From assembly GCA_900318395.1 (NCBI GenBank), contig ONKL01000020.1, positions 1-45,377 of the forward strand: a stretch of DNA of 45,377 nt, written 5' to 3'. The DNA comes from an uncultured Prevotella sp. GTDB taxonomy: Bacteria; Bacteroidota; Bacteroidia; Bacteroidales; Bacteroidaceae. Positions 26,083 to 35,490 of the stretch are shown one piece after another. The position numbers were made by a program, and so were the translations under genes. Below the pieces are notes generated by a model that made no database searches, was not told where the DNA came from, and was given only the letters and a program-made list of their open reading frames with translations. Each line of letters begins with the position of its first letter. Positions within the stretch are counted from its first letter, which is position 1.

Positions 26083-26991
26083 TTGGAAAAGACACTGATA
26101 GTCATCACGGGGCCTACTGCAGTCGGAAAGACGGCATTGTGCATGGATATTGCCAAGCATTTCAATATACCCATCATCAACGCTGACTCCCGACAGATCT
26201 ACAGGGAACTGAAAATCGGCACGGCCCGCCCGTCCAACAAGCAGATGAGTGAAGTCAAGCACTACTTCGTCGGCACGTTGGGCATGGACGACTACTATAG
26301 CGCCTCACTATATGAGCAGCAGGTGCTCAAGCTGCTCGACGAGCTCTTCAAGACCAGCGACTATGCCCTGCTCTCAGGTGGCAGCATGATGTATATTGAC
26401 GCCGTCTGCAATGGCATCGACGACATTCCTACCGTCGACGACGAGACGCGCAACACGCTGAAGAAGCGCCTGCTGATGGAAGGACTCGGAAGCCTCTGCG
26501 AAGAGCTCCGCCAGCGCGACCCTGAATACTACGAGATTGTCGACAAGCAGAATCCCCGTCGCGTGGTGCATGCCCTCGAGATTTGTGTGATGACAGGCAA
26601 GCCCTACTCCTCCTTCCGCAAACAGGAGAAGAAAGCCCGCCCCTTCCGCATCATTAAGATAGGACTCACACGCCCCCGCGAAGAACTCTACAAGCGCATC
26701 AACCGCCGTGTGGACAAGATGATGAAGGAAGGACTGCTTGAAGAGGCGCAGCAGATGTATCCGAAGCGAGAGCTGAATGCCCTCAACACCGTGGGATACA
26801 AGGAGATGTTCGAATACATGAAAGGCAAGTGGACGCTCCACGAGGCTGTAGAGCGCATCAAGGGCAACACCCGCCGCTATGCCCGCAAACAGCTGACGTG
26901 GTATAAGAAAGACGAGCAGATCCGCTGGTTCCATCCCGACGACAAAGAAGAAATAATCAGTTATATCGAGCAACAAACTAAAAATCAGTAA
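26083..26991 (+). CDS. miaA: tRNA dimethylallyltransferase
   Basis: Isopentenylates A37 of tRNAs that read UNN codons. The 302-residue protein starts at TTG 26083: the lpxA stop lies in frame only 9 bp upstream and there is no ATG before the P-loop. GPTAVGKT is at 10-17, followed by [18 protein letters not shown] and [11 protein letters not shown], typical of MiaA. The C-terminal [14 protein letters not shown] and [10 protein letters not shown] motifs are also present. It sits 9 bp after lpxA and 3 bp before the PBP gene. Confidence 0.95.
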   Translation: MEKTLIVITGPTAVGKTALCMDIAKHFNIPIINADSRQIYRELKIGTARPSNKQMSEVKHYFVGTLGMDDYYSASLYEQQVLKLLDELFKTSDYALLSGGSMMYIDAVCNGIDDIPTVDDETRNTLKKRLLMEGLGSLCEELRQRDPEYYEIVDKQNPRRVVHALEICVMTGKPYSSFRKQEKKARPFRIIKIGLTRPREELYKRINRRVDKMMKEGLLEEAQQMYPKRELNALNTVGYKEMFEYMKGKWTLHEAVERIKGNTRRYARKQLTWYKKDEQIRWFHPDDKEEIISYIEQQTKNQ

Positions 26992-26994
26992 ATC

Positions 26995-29442
26995 ATGAAA
27001 ATTCTCAAACGTATATGGACTTGGTATAAGAGCCTCTACAAGGGGCGCCCCTGGTATGTCAAGACGCTGGCGGCCATCGCCTCGCTGGTAGTGGCATTCT
27101 TCCTCTACCTCGGAGCCGTCGACATCAACTTCCTCTGGCTCTTCGGCAAGTCGCCTTCCATGTCGACCATCAAGAACAAGCGCCCTGCTGCTGCCTCGAT
27201 GATCTACAGCGCCGACGGCAAACTGATAGGCAAGTTCTTCAGCGAGAACCGCACACCCGTCACTTACGAAGAGGTGAACCCCGTGTTCTGGAAAGCCCTC
27301 ATCGACACCGAGGACGAACATTTCTACCATCATCACGGCATCGACTACAGCGCCTTTGCTGCTGTGGCCAAGGAGTACATCCTCCACCGCGATGCACGCG
27401 GCGCTTCGACCATCACCCAGCAGCTCGCCAAGAACCTCTTCCGCACACGTTCCGAATACTCCACTGGCCTATTGGGCAACATCCCGGGACTCAAGATGCT
27501 CATCATGAAGAGCAAGGAGTGGATCACCGCCTACAAGCTCGAGTTCTTCTTTACCAAGAACGAGATCCTCACGCAGTATGCCAACACCGTTGACTTCGGA
27601 TCGAATGCCTTCGGCATCAAGACTGCCTGCAAGACCTACTTCGGCTGTGCCCCCAAGGATCTGACACCTGAGAACGCTGCCATCCTCGTGGGTATGCTCA
27701 AGGCCACCACCTATTATAATCCCCTCATCAATCCCGACAACGCCCTCAGGCGCCGTAACATCGTGCTCGACCTCATGAAGCAGCACGGCGATCTCAGCGA
27801 GGCTGAGTGCGACTCGCTGAAACAGCGCGAAATCAAGCTCGACTACAGCGTGGAGTCAGCCTACGACGGCGATGCCAACTACTTCCGCGAGGCAGTGGCC
27901 GACTATCTGAAGGACTGGTGCAAGGACTACTTCGACAATCGTAACGCCCTCTATACCGAAGGACTGAAGATCTACACCACCATCGACTCTCGCATGCAGA
28001 AATATGCCGAAGAGGCTGCCTTCAAGCAGATGAAGCAGGTGCAGCAGACCTTCAACCAGCACTGGGGCAGCACGAACCCCTGGCAAGACGAGCGACACGT
28101 GGAGATCAAGAACTTCATCGAGGACATCGCCAAGCGACAGCCCGTCTACAAATACCTCTCCAAGAAATACAACGGCAACGAAGACTCCATCAACTACTAT
28201 CTGAACCTGCCCCACAAGGTAAAGGTGTTCGACTATGAGCAAGGCCGTGTGGAGAAAGAGCTCTCCACGATGGACTCCATCCGCTACATGGTGCACTTCA
28301 TGCACTGCGGCTTCGTGGCGATGGAGCCACAGACAGGCCATGTGAAGGCCTGGGTAGGCGACATCGATTTCCACTCGTGGAAGTACGACAAGGTGACCGC
28401 CATGCGCCAGCCTGGCTCCACCTTCAAGCTCTTCGTCTACACCGAAGCCATGAATCAGGGCATCACCCCTTGCGACTACCGCAAGGATGAATTCTTCTCG
28501 ATGAAGGTGCTAGATCACGGCAAGGAGGTCACCTGGGCACCCACCAATGCCGACGGCCACTTCTCTGGTGCGAACATCTCCCTGAAGCAGGCCTTCGCCA
28601 TGAGTATCAACTCCGTAGCCGTCCGTCTGGGACAGGAGTGCGGCATCGACAACATCGTGAATACTGCCCACAAGATGGGTATCAAGTCGAAGCTCGACCC
28701 CACCCCGTCGCTCACCCTCGGTGCCAGCGACGTCAACCTGCTCGAAATGGTCGATGCCTACTGTACACCAGTGAACGACGGCGGACAGATAGACCCAGTG
28801 CTCGTGGCTAAGATTGAAGACCGCGACGGCAACGTCATCTTCGAGGCACCGACAGAGGCCAAGCCAGCCATCCCCTATCGCTCTGCCTTCCTTGTACAGC
28901 AGCTGCTCAAGGGCGGCATGAGCGGCACCAGCTCCCGCCTGATGGGCTTCGTGGGCTACGACAAGGCTGCCGACACCGACTTCGGAGGCAAGACTGGCAC
29001 GTCGAACAATCACTCCGATGCCTGGTTCATCGGCGTCACACCACGTCTCGTAGTAGGCGCATGGGTAGGAGGCGAATACCGCTCCATCCACTTCCGCACA
29101 GGTATGCTCGGACAGGGTAACCGCACGGCACTCCCCATCTGTGGCTACTTCCTCGGATCAGTGCTCAACGACCCTGCCTTCAAGAAATACCGCACGAAGT
29201 TCGCACCGCCACGCCAGTCTGACCTCACCAGCGACATGTACGACTGCGGAGGCTACTTCAAGGCACCTGCTGACTCCGACTCCATCGGGGTCGACTCACT
29301 CGCTGTGGATGTCGACGACGAAGCCATCTTCTACGACGACTTCGGCAACCCGCTGCAGCGCCCCGCAAAGAATCCAGAGCCCGACAACGCCGACAACACA
29401 CAAACACCACAGCACAACGCCGACGCCACGAAGGAAGATTAA
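26995..29442 (+). CDS. Class A penicillin-binding protein (PBP1A type)
   Basis: An 815-residue bifunctional peptidoglycan synthase, anchored by one transmembrane helix (about 24-43) with the catalytic domains in the periplasm. The glycosyltransferase domain (about 70-250) contains EDEHFYHHHGID with the catalytic Glu106 and STITQQLAKNLF. The transpeptidase domain has the three expected motifs: STFK with Ser475 and Lys478, SIN at 537-539, and KTGTSN starting at 666. The C-terminal about 50 residues are acidic and Pro/Asn-rich, probably disordered. It shares one base with the next gene (TAATG). Confidence 0.95.
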   Translation: MKILKRIWTWYKSLYKGRPWYVKTLAAIASLVVAFFLYLGAVDINFLWLFGKSPSMSTIKNKRPAAASMIYSADGKLIGKFFSENRTPVTYEEVNPVFWKALIDTEDEHFYHHHGIDYSAFAAVAKEYILHRDARGASTITQQLAKNLFRTRSEYSTGLLGNIPGLKMLIMKSKEWITAYKLEFFFTKNEILTQYANTVDFGSNAFGIKTACKTYFGCAPKDLTPENAAILVGMLKATTYYNPLINPDNALRRRNIVLDLMKQHGDLSEAECDSLKQREIKLDYSVESAYDGDANYFREAVADYLKDWCKDYFDNRNALYTEGLKIYTTIDSRMQKYAEEAAFKQMKQVQQTFNQHWGSTNPWQDERHVEIKNFIEDIAKRQPVYKYLSKKYNGNEDSINYYLNLPHKVKVFDYEQGRVEKELSTMDSIRYMVHFMHCGFVAMEPQTGHVKAWVGDIDFHSWKYDKVTAMRQPGSTFKLFVYTEAMNQGITPCDYRKDEFFSMKVLDHGKEVTWAPTNADGHFSGANISLKQAFAMSINSVAVRLGQECGIDNIVNTAHKMGIKSKLDPTPSLTLGASDVNLLEMVDAYCTPVNDGGQIDPVLVAKIEDRDGNVIFEAPTEAKPAIPYRSAFLVQQLLKGGMSGTSSRLMGFVGYDKAADTDFGGKTGTSNNHSDAWFIGVTPRLVVGAWVGGEYRSIHFRTGMLGQGNRTALPICGYFLGSVLNDPAFKKYRTKFAPPRQSDLTSDMYDCGGYFKAPADSDSIGVDSLAVDVDDEAIFYDDFGNPLQRPAKNPEPDNADNTQTPQHNADATKED

Positions 29443-31235
29443 TGGAACTCGATCTCGATAACAAGGAGTGGCAAGATGCCCTCCAGATCATCAACTATAC
29501 CCGTCGCTCGCTCTTTCTTACGGGAAAGGCAGGGACGGGTAAGTCTACGTTCCTGCGCTACGTCGCCAGCCACACGAAGAAGAAACACGTGATCCTCGCG
29601 CCCACTGGCATCGCCGCCATCAACGCCGGAGGCTCCACCCTCCACAGCTTCTTCCGACTGCCCTTCCACCCCCTGCTCCCCAACGACTCGCGCTACAGCT
29701 ACCGACATATCAAGGAGACTCTCAAATACACGGGCGCTCAGCGCAAACTCATCCGAGAGGTCGAACTCATCATCATCGACGAGATCTCGATGGTACGCGC
29801 AGACATCATCGACTTCATCGACAAAGTGCTGCGCATCTACACCCGCAACCCCGAGCCCTTCGGCGGCAAGCAACTGCTACTCGTGGGCGACATCTACCAG
29901 CTCGAACCCGTGCTCAAGGACGAAGACCGCCAACTGCTGCAGCCCTTCTACCCCAGCTCCTATTTCTTCAACGCGAAGGTGTGGCAGCAGATGCCCATCG
30001 TATCCATCGAGCTCCGTAAAGTCTACCGTCAGACTGACGACAAGTTCATCTCCATCCTCGACCGCATCCGCAACAACACCGCCACCACCGCCGATCTCGC
30101 AGCCCTCAATTCAAGAGTCGTTTCGAGCTCTTCCCTCCAAGGTAATCTCATTCCACATTCCTCATTCCACATTCCACAAGAGCAACCGTTAACCATCACT
30201 CTCGCCACGCGCCGCGACATTGTCGACTACACCAACGAGCAGCAACTCGCAGCCCTCGACGGCAACCCTTCCGTCTTCATCGGCACCATCAAGGGCGACT
30301 TCCCCGAAACCTCGCTGCCCACGCCGATGGAACTACAGCTGAAGCCAGGCGCACAGGTTATCTTCATCAAGAACGACAAAGACAAGCGCTGGGTGAACGG
30401 CACACTGGGCGTCATCGACTACATCGACGAGGAAGAAGGCGTGATAGGCATCATCACCGAGGAAGGCGTCGAGCACGACGTAGAGCGCGAAGTGTGGGAG
30501 AACATGCGCTACACTTTCAACGAGAAGGAACAGAAGATCGAGGAAGAGCTGCTGGGCACCTACACACAGTTCCCCGTCAGACTGGCATGGGCCATCACCG
30601 TCCACAAGAGCCAGGGACTCACGTTCTCGCAAGTACAGATCGATTTCGGAGGCGGCGGAGCCTTCGCTGGCGGTCAGACCTACGTAGCCCTCTCGCGCTG
30701 CACCTCGCTGCAGGGCATCACCCTCAAGGCACCCCTCCGTCAGAGCGACATCTTCGTCCGTGCAGAGGTTGTGCAGTTTGCCAACCGCTACAACGACCAG
30801 CGCCTCATCAATCAGGCCCTCGAAGAAGGCAAGGCAGACCGCGAATACCGCGATGCCATCAGAGCTTTCGACAAGGGCGACTTCACCGAGTTCCTCAGCC
30901 ACTTCCTCACCGCCATCCATCTGCGCTACGACATCGAGAAGCCCCACATCCAGCGTTACATCCGCACGAAGCTGGGCATCATCAACCGCCAGCGTCATGA
31001 GATGGATCGCATGAAGGAAAAATACACCAAAGAAATTGACACTTTGAAATCAGAACTTGCTCAGAAGAACGAACTTCTCAAACGCCTTGCCGCCGAGTAC
31101 ACCATTCTGGGCCGTGAGTGCGAGCACGAGCACATGAACGATGCCGCCATCCGCAACTACGAGAAAGCCCTCGAACTCTATCCCGACGCCAACGACGCCC
31201 GCCGCCGCCTCGCCAAACTACAGAAAAAGAACTGA
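29442..31235 (+). CDS. Pif1/RecD-like superfamily 1 helicase with C-terminal coiled coil and TPR
   Basis: A 597-residue ATP-dependent DNA helicase. Walker A GKAGTGKST is at 28-36, Walker B IIIDEISM near 109-116, and the UvrD_C_2-like AWAITVHKSQGLTFSQV motif near 385, with TYVALSRCTSL following. The architecture fits the Pif1/RecD2-like helicases of Bacteroidetes. A C-terminal coiled coil (about 515-560) and one TPR-like repeat (AAIRNYEKALELYPDANDARRR) suggest a protein contact. Its ATG overlaps the PBP stop by one base. Function in replication or repair is likely, not shown. Confidence 0.85.
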   Translation: MELDLDNKEWQDALQIINYTRRSLFLTGKAGTGKSTFLRYVASHTKKKHVILAPTGIAAINAGGSTLHSFFRLPFHPLLPNDSRYSYRHIKETLKYTGAQRKLIREVELIIIDEISMVRADIIDFIDKVLRIYTRNPEPFGGKQLLLVGDIYQLEPVLKDEDRQLLQPFYPSSYFFNAKVWQQMPIVSIELRKVYRQTDDKFISILDRIRNNTATTADLAALNSRVVSSSSLQGNLIPHSSFHIPQEQPLTITLATRRDIVDYTNEQQLAALDGNPSVFIGTIKGDFPETSLPTPMELQLKPGAQVIFIKNDKDKRWVNGTLGVIDYIDEEEGVIGIITEEGVEHDVEREVWENMRYTFNEKEQKIEEELLGTYTQFPVRLAWAITVHKSQGLTFSQVQIDFGGGGAFAGGQTYVALSRCTSLQGITLKAPLRQSDIFVRAEVVQFANRYNDQRLINQALEEGKADREYRDAIRAFDKGDFTEFLSHFLTAIHLRYDIEKPHIQRYIRTKLGIINRQRHEMDRMKEKYTKEIDTLKSELAQKNELLKRLAAEYTILGRECEHEHMNDAAIRNYEKALELYPDANDARRRLAKLQKKN

Positions 31236-31249
31236 ATCCTCTTTCCCAG

Positions 31250-31431
31250 GCTCTACCCCCCAAGTGAACCCCGCAGGCCCCAGCACACACGCCGCCCCCA
31301 GCTCTGCCCCCGAAGTGGAACCCGCAGGCCTCGGGTCTGGCGCCAAAGTACAGTCGCTTGCGACTTTACTTTGGGGCCTGACCCCAGCAACCACCCCAGC
31401 AATCACTTTACTTCGGGGCCTGACCCCAGCA
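31250..31431. repeat. C-rich repeat cluster between convergent genes
   Basis: Two nested repeat families fill the 206-bp gap. A 30-bp unit (GCTCTRCCCCC, then AAGTG, then CCGCAGGCC) occurs at 31250-31279 and 31301-31330. A 27-bp unit (ACTTTACTTYGGGGCCTG, then ACCCCAGCA) occurs at 31363-31389 and 31405-31431, each with a GGGG/CCCC hairpin. The base composition is far more C-rich than the flanking genes. Confidence 0.85.
31343..31374. terminator. Long hairpin, likely bidirectional terminator
   Basis: CCAAAGTA and AGTCGC on the left arm pair with GCGACT and TACTTTGG on the right, a 14-bp stem with one C/T mismatch and a 2-nt centre. It sits between the helicase stop and the hsdR stop. No strong T-run follows, so the terminator call rests on stem and position. 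Confidence 0.55.
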
Positions 31432-31441
31432 CACAGGGGCA

Positions 31442-34400
31442 CTAAACCACCAGCCCGTGGAGTTCTTCCACATAGTTCTTGATACTCAACATGTTAGCCC
31501 CGAAAGCATCACCGATGCCATAGAAGCTGTCGTCTGTAATAATGGTCATAGGCGTAATATCACCATTCTCGCAGACGTAGCCAATAATCTGATTGATGAA
31601 TTCCTCCTGCAGTGAATTAAGCACGTTATCACTCAGGAACTTTGAGAATCTCTCCTTGGCGATCTTCCTGTCTACACCGATGATAGAGCGGATGAAGATA
31701 GCCACCTTGTCGCCACAGAGCAAGTCGCCCTTGTTCACATACTCCTCGTATTCCTCTTTCGAGCCCAGCTCTCTCCAGCAGATATCCTCCAGCTGTTTGA
31801 TATCGTCGACAGTCAGTTTTTCCAATCGGAAAATCTTCTGAAGCACGGCACTGTCGCGATGCTCGTTGAGATAGTCGATGATTCGCGTGCGATAGTCGGT
31901 GAGCATCTCTGGCTTCTCGCTCTCTTTCTCCTCCATCGTGTCAGATATGCTGATGAAGAATTTCTCATGTTTCGAGCCCAGTATGATGTATATAAGTTCC
32001 CTGAGAGCAGTGCGCACATACTCCAGGTTCTCTATCGTCGCCCCCTTCCAGAAATTTGGGTTCATGGCGAGTTCTATAGCGTCTATACGCTCTTTCACGG
32101 CGGGCATTCCCTCCTTGGCTTTCAGCAGCTGGGCTATCCTGATCACCTTGTTCTTGCTGCGCGTGCTCACCACGTCAGGTACCAGTTTCGACAGCTCTAT
32201 GTTCAGCATCAGCGCGTCGAGCATCTTCCCGCCGTTATCATCCTTCTCGCTGACGATGAGCGGTGCAATCTTCTTTTTCAGTTCCAGTGCGTCGATGGCC
32301 GAGATATAGCCCCACGTTTCAGGCCGCTTATATTTCCTCACCGTCTCCCACTCTCTTCTTACAGAGGCGTGCAGCTCATTCAGTTCGTTCAACTGTGCCG
32401 CCAGCTTATCCTTCAGCTGTTCACAGTATTCTCTGGTAAATCCGTGCTGATAGCGCTCATGCTGCAGCACGACGATGATGTCGGCCTCGAGTCCGAAGAT
32501 ACGCTCCGTCACCGACATCGACTCTACGGGCTTCCTTCCCTGCTTGTTGTCCTTGAAGAATTCGAAGTTCTCGCACCAGTCGAAGATGTAGAACTCCTGC
32601 TTGTCGCTGCCGTCGGCAAATATCTCCTTGCAGAGTCTGGTACCGCGTCCCACCATCTGTATATACTTGATGCTGCTGTATACAGGCTTGAAGAATACGA
32701 GGTTCAGGATGTCCGGCACGTCCACGCCAGTGTCGAGCATATCCACCGACACCGCTATCTGGGGCATGTTCTCACGCACCTTGAAGTTGTTGATGATATC
32801 CTGGGAATAGTTCACCGAATAGTCCACCAGCTGGCAGAACTTCGCGTCGAAGCTCGGATACAGCTCATAGAATCTGTCGACGATCATCTGTGCGTGGTCG
32901 TGATTATAGGCGAAGATGATGGTCTTGCCCAGCTTCTCACCGTTCTCCACCTTCAGACCACTTTTCATCAGGTCCTGTAGCACGATGTCTACCGTACCTT
33001 TATTATATATGTAGTCGAAGAGCTCCTTCTTTTCGATGTCTCTCGGTGTCAGCGGCTTCACTTCGCCTCTCTCCAGCGCCTTAGCCTGCTCGTAAGCCCA
33101 TGCAGCGTCGAGCTGAGCCTTTTCCTCTTCTGTCAGCGAGTCATACTCTATCCCGTTGCGCAGTCGCTTGGTAGTGCGCGAGATGGGGTTATAGTCCACC
33201 AGATAGCCGTCTTTGACGGCCTCAGCCATCGAGTACTCGAAGTTAGGCTCTCCGTCGAGGTGGAACAGTTCGAAGGTGCTTCGCTCCACTTCGTCGCGCG
33301 GCGTAGCCGTCAGTCCCACGAGGAAACTGTCAAAGTAGTCAAAGATAGCCGTATACTTCCCGAAGATGCTGCGATGCGCCTCGTCGAGGATGATGAGATC
33401 GAATCTGCCCACAGAGAACTCCTTGTCTTCGGCATCGATATAGTTGATCATCGTCTGATAGGTGCTGAACATCAGTCTGGCGCCCTTTTCTTCATTCTTT
33501 GCACCAGTCAGTATACAGGTGGTGTAGTCAGGCAGCAGTTCTGTGAAGTTCTCGCAAGCCTGGTGAACGAGTGCCGTTCTGTCTGCCAGGAAGAGAATAT
33601 TCTTCACCCATTTGTTACGCAACAGCACCTCGCAGAGCGAGATAGCCACGCGCGTCTTTCCCGTACCCGTCGCCATCACGATCAGTCCGTGGCGGTGCAT
33701 CAGGTTCAGATGGTCGCAGATGCTTCGTATGGCCATCTTCTGATAGTTACGGTTAGTGATTTCGTCGCGTATGGCCAGATCCGTCATCTTGCCCCTACCC
33801 CTTCTCGATATCATCAGTTCGAGGTCGTCGAGCGTATGGAATCCCATCACCTGTCGTGGCGGATATCCCAGACCGTCGATGATCATCGTGCGGAATCCGT
33901 TGGTATAATAGACGACAGGTCGCTGCCCGTATTTCTTTTCCAGACAGTCAGCATATAGCTCTGCCTGATGCTTGCCCTTCTCGGGCTCCACGCTTGCACG
34001 CTTGGCCTCTACCACAGCCAGCGGCTTGCAGTCCTTGCCGTAAAGCACGTAGTCGCAATAGCCCTCCTGCTTGTTGTTTGGCATACCTTCCACATAGATC
34101 TCGATGCCAGCCATGCAGGCCATGGGCGAATTCTCCACCTCCACCACTTTCCATCCAGCCTCTCTCAACATCAGATCGATAAACTCCTTACGCGTCTCTG
34201 CTTCAGAGATGTCCTCAGGCATCTCCGCTTTCACGGGCTTCTTCACGTTCTCTTCCGGCACAGCATCCACAAACGTCTTCGGAGCCTCGGGAACGGTGTC
34301 AGAGGTGGCCACGTGCGGCTGTGGCTTGGCAGGAATAAGATCCTTGCTAAAAGGTGCCAACGTTTCGAGCACACCTAAGCTCAAGAGCACACCACCCACC

Positions 34401-34750
34401 ACGTTGTATGTGTTCAGCAGACAGAAATAGGCTTCTCTCTGTGTGATACCGCCCTGATGCACCGCCACATTTCCCACCTTGCGGATATAGTGAACAGCCA
34501 TCATGAGCTTGTCGTCATCAGCGATAAGCTCCGTAAAGGGCTTTCCTGTAGAAAGCGTATAGAGATTGTCACGTTCGCCTACAGGCTGGTGTTTCAGCTT
34601 ATACACAGCCCTTACGGTCCACTCCAGCGCCTTGCGACAGTTCCAGCCGCAACTGTCATAATCCGATAGCTGCATCTCTTCTGCTGCATGGCAGAAGTTA
34701 TACAAATCACTCAGCGCAGGTATCTGCTTTAGGTAGTCGAAATTCCTCAT
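31442..34750 (-). CDS. hsdR: Type I restriction enzyme R subunit
   Basis: The 1,102-residue subunit provides DNA translocation and cleavage in a type I restriction-modification complex. Order of domains: an N-terminal DUF4145-like helical domain (about 1-130), a linker, the HsdR nuclease domain (about 185-310) with Asp233 and the E248-A-K250 of a PD-(D/E)xK site, two RecA-like helicase domains (about 340-780; Walker A ATGTGKT at 360-366, DEAH at 456-459, QMVGRGTR further on), and a C-terminal EcoEI-type domain. All catalytic motifs are intact. The -7 element TAAATTTG (minus strand, 34758-34765) implies a leader of only a few nucleotides. Unusually, hsdR is almost 8 kb from hsdM, and its first 38 bp plus promoter are repeated at 44359-44439. 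Confidence 0.95.
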   Translation of the reverse strand: MRNFDYLKQIPALSDLYNFCHAAEEMQLSDYDSCGWNCRKALEWTVRAVYKLKHQPVGERDNLYTLSTGKPFTELIADDDKLMMAVHYIRKVGNVAVHQGGITQREAYFCLLNTYNVVGGVLLSLGVLETLAPFSKDLIPAKPQPHVATSDTVPEAPKTFVDAVPEENVKKPVKAEMPEDISEAETRKEFIDLMLREAGWKVVEVENSPMACMAGIEIYVEGMPNNKQEGYCDYVLYGKDCKPLAVVEAKRASVEPEKGKHQAELYADCLEKKYGQRPVVYYTNGFRTMIIDGLGYPPRQVMGFHTLDDLELMISRRGRGKMTDLAIRDEITNRNYQKMAIRSICDHLNLMHRHGLIVMATGTGKTRVAISLCEVLLRNKWVKNILFLADRTALVHQACENFTELLPDYTTCILTGAKNEEKGARLMFSTYQTMINYIDAEDKEFSVGRFDLIILDEAHRSIFGKYTAIFDYFDSFLVGLTATPRDEVERSTFELFHLDGEPNFEYSMAEAVKDGYLVDYNPISRTTKRLRNGIEYDSLTEEEKAQLDAAWAYEQAKALERGEVKPLTPRDIEKKELFDYIYNKGTVDIVLQDLMKSGLKVENGEKLGKTIIFAYNHDHAQMIVDRFYELYPSFDAKFCQLVDYSVNYSQDIINNFKVRENMPQIAVSVDMLDTGVDVPDILNLVFFKPVYSSIKYIQMVGRGTRLCKEIFADGSDKQEFYIFDWCENFEFFKDNKQGRKPVESMSVTERIFGLEADIIVVLQHERYQHGFTREYCEQLKDKLAAQLNELNELHASVRREWETVRKYKRPETWGYISAIDALELKKKIAPLIVSEKDDNGGKMLDALMLNIELSKLVPDVVSTRSKNKVIRIAQLLKAKEGMPAVKERIDAIELAMNPNFWKGATIENLEYVRTALRELIYIILGSKHEKFFISISDTMEEKESEKPEMLTDYRTRIIDYLNEHRDSAVLQKIFRLEKLTVDDIKQLEDICWRELGSKEEYEEYVNKGDLLCGDKVAIFIRSIIGVDRKIAKERFSKFLSDNVLNSLQEEFINQIIGYVCENGDITPMTIITDDSFYGIGDAFGANMLSIKNYVEELHGLVV

Positions 34751-34793
34751 GACGTGGCAAATTTACGAAATAATCGTCCATTCCACGTAGACT
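34713..34793. repeat. Direct repeat DR1, left copy (hsdR start and promoter)
   Basis: These 81 bp match 44359-44439 with 2 mismatches, in the same orientation. The segment covers the first 38 bp of hsdR, its start codon and the TAAATTTG promoter. Confidence 0.95.
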
Positions 34794-34872
34794 TAACAAT
34801 ATTTAATATATTTCGCGTCCACTCTTTAGCATGAAGCATGATGGACTCACAGAGTGTAAGCCCCATGTGAGT

Positions 34873-34983
34873 TTATTTCAGATTTGCCTCTTTATTCTCA
34901 CGATGCATTGCAAACAAGTTGTAGACGATGGCGATTGCCACCACTATAAAAACTGCAAAATAAAAATAGCTCAGCGATGTCAT
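34873..34983 (-). CDS. Small single-pass membrane protein (36 aa)
   Basis: A 36-codon frame, start ATG at 34981-34983, stop TAA at 34873-34875. The product has one clear transmembrane helix (LSYFYFAVFIVVAIAIVYNLF is the core, shortened here to its ends: LSYFYF...VYNLF) and a charged tail (MHRENKEANLK). It begins 6 bp after the stop of the DUF6722-like gene on the same strand, so the two small membrane proteins are probably made together. Its first 12 codons are repeated at 44555-44591. Unknown function. Confidence 0.6.
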   Translation of the reverse strand: MTSLSYFYFAVFIVVAIAIVYNLFAMHRENKEANLK

Positions 34984-34985
34984 AT
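34949..34985. repeat. Direct repeat DR2, left copy (36-aa gene start)
   Basis: Identical over 37 bp to 44555-44591 and in the same orientation. It covers the start codon and first codons of the small membrane protein. Confidence 0.95.
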
Positions 34986-34989
34986 CCTT

Positions 34990-35268
34990 CTATTCTTTTT
35001 TTGTTCCTCGTTTAACTAATATCATTCCCAATATCAAGAGACTTATCATCACTATTGATCCTGATACAAGATCCAAAGTGTTCTCCATTGAGAGATGGAA
35101 GGCATCTACTAAAACCACTCCCGCAAATGTCAACTTCGACAAATCGTAACAATACTTGCCCAATTCGAAAAGGAAATCATTCTTTTCTTTAGAAATTTGG
35201 ACCGTTGTTGTCTTCGGCGTTAATTGCTGCCTGTTTTGGGCTTTGGCCCGTTCACGTCTCGAACTCAT
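34990..35268 (-). CDS. Small two-helix membrane protein, DUF6722-like
   Basis: A 92-residue protein when started at ATG 35266-35268 (MSSRRERAKAQ). A longer open frame to 35418 is rejected because a complete promoter lies at 35272-35303 inside it. After a basic N-terminus come FELGKYCYDLSKLTFAGVVL and a second hydrophobic stretch IVMISLLILGMILV. The GKY..DLSKL.F.GVV pattern resembles DUF6722 proteins of Bacteroidetes by recall, with moderate confidence. The predicted transcription start coincides with the ATG, implying a leaderless mRNA. It precedes the 36-aa gene and then hsdR. Confidence 0.65.
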   Translation of the reverse strand: MSSRRERAKAQNRQQLTPKTTTVQISKEKNDFLFELGKYCYDLSKLTFAGVVLVDAFHLSMENTLDLVSGSIVMISLLILGMILVKRGTKKE

Positions 35269-35271
35269 CGG

Positions 35272-35303
35272 CAAAAGTACATAAAAGATTCGACACTTGC
35301 AAA
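35272..35303 (-). promoter_or_regulatory. Promoter with -33 and -7 elements, leaderless start predicted
   Basis: On the minus strand, TTTG (plus 35300-35303) and TACTTTTG (plus 35272-35279) are spaced by exactly 20 bp. The start point, about 4 nt past the -7 box, falls at 35268, the A of the ATG. Confidence 0.7.
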
Positions 35304-35490
35304 CTTTTTGCACGATTTTACACGATTTCTTGCTTTTTGCTCTTTCATACGCATTACAATTTAAGTGAATTATTATTGTTAACGCTGCAAAATTAAGCAA
35401 TTTCCGTGAACCTACCAAATTATTTCAAAGAAAAGTTCAAAGTAAAGCAAGAACTTCATTCTTTACAATTCAATAATTTACCTCCAAATT

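Noticed and set aside
26374-27387. 337-aa open frame antisense to miaA and the PBP gene
   Set aside because: It spans the boundary of two well-supported sense genes and shows no recognisable motif.
31859-32980. 373-aa open frame antisense to hsdR
   Set aside because: Composition mirrors hsdR codons; no promoter or motif supports it.
35269-35418. N-terminal extension of the DUF6722-like protein
   Set aside because: A complete -33/-7 promoter lies inside the extension, and the extra sequence is Cys/Lys-rich without family likeness.
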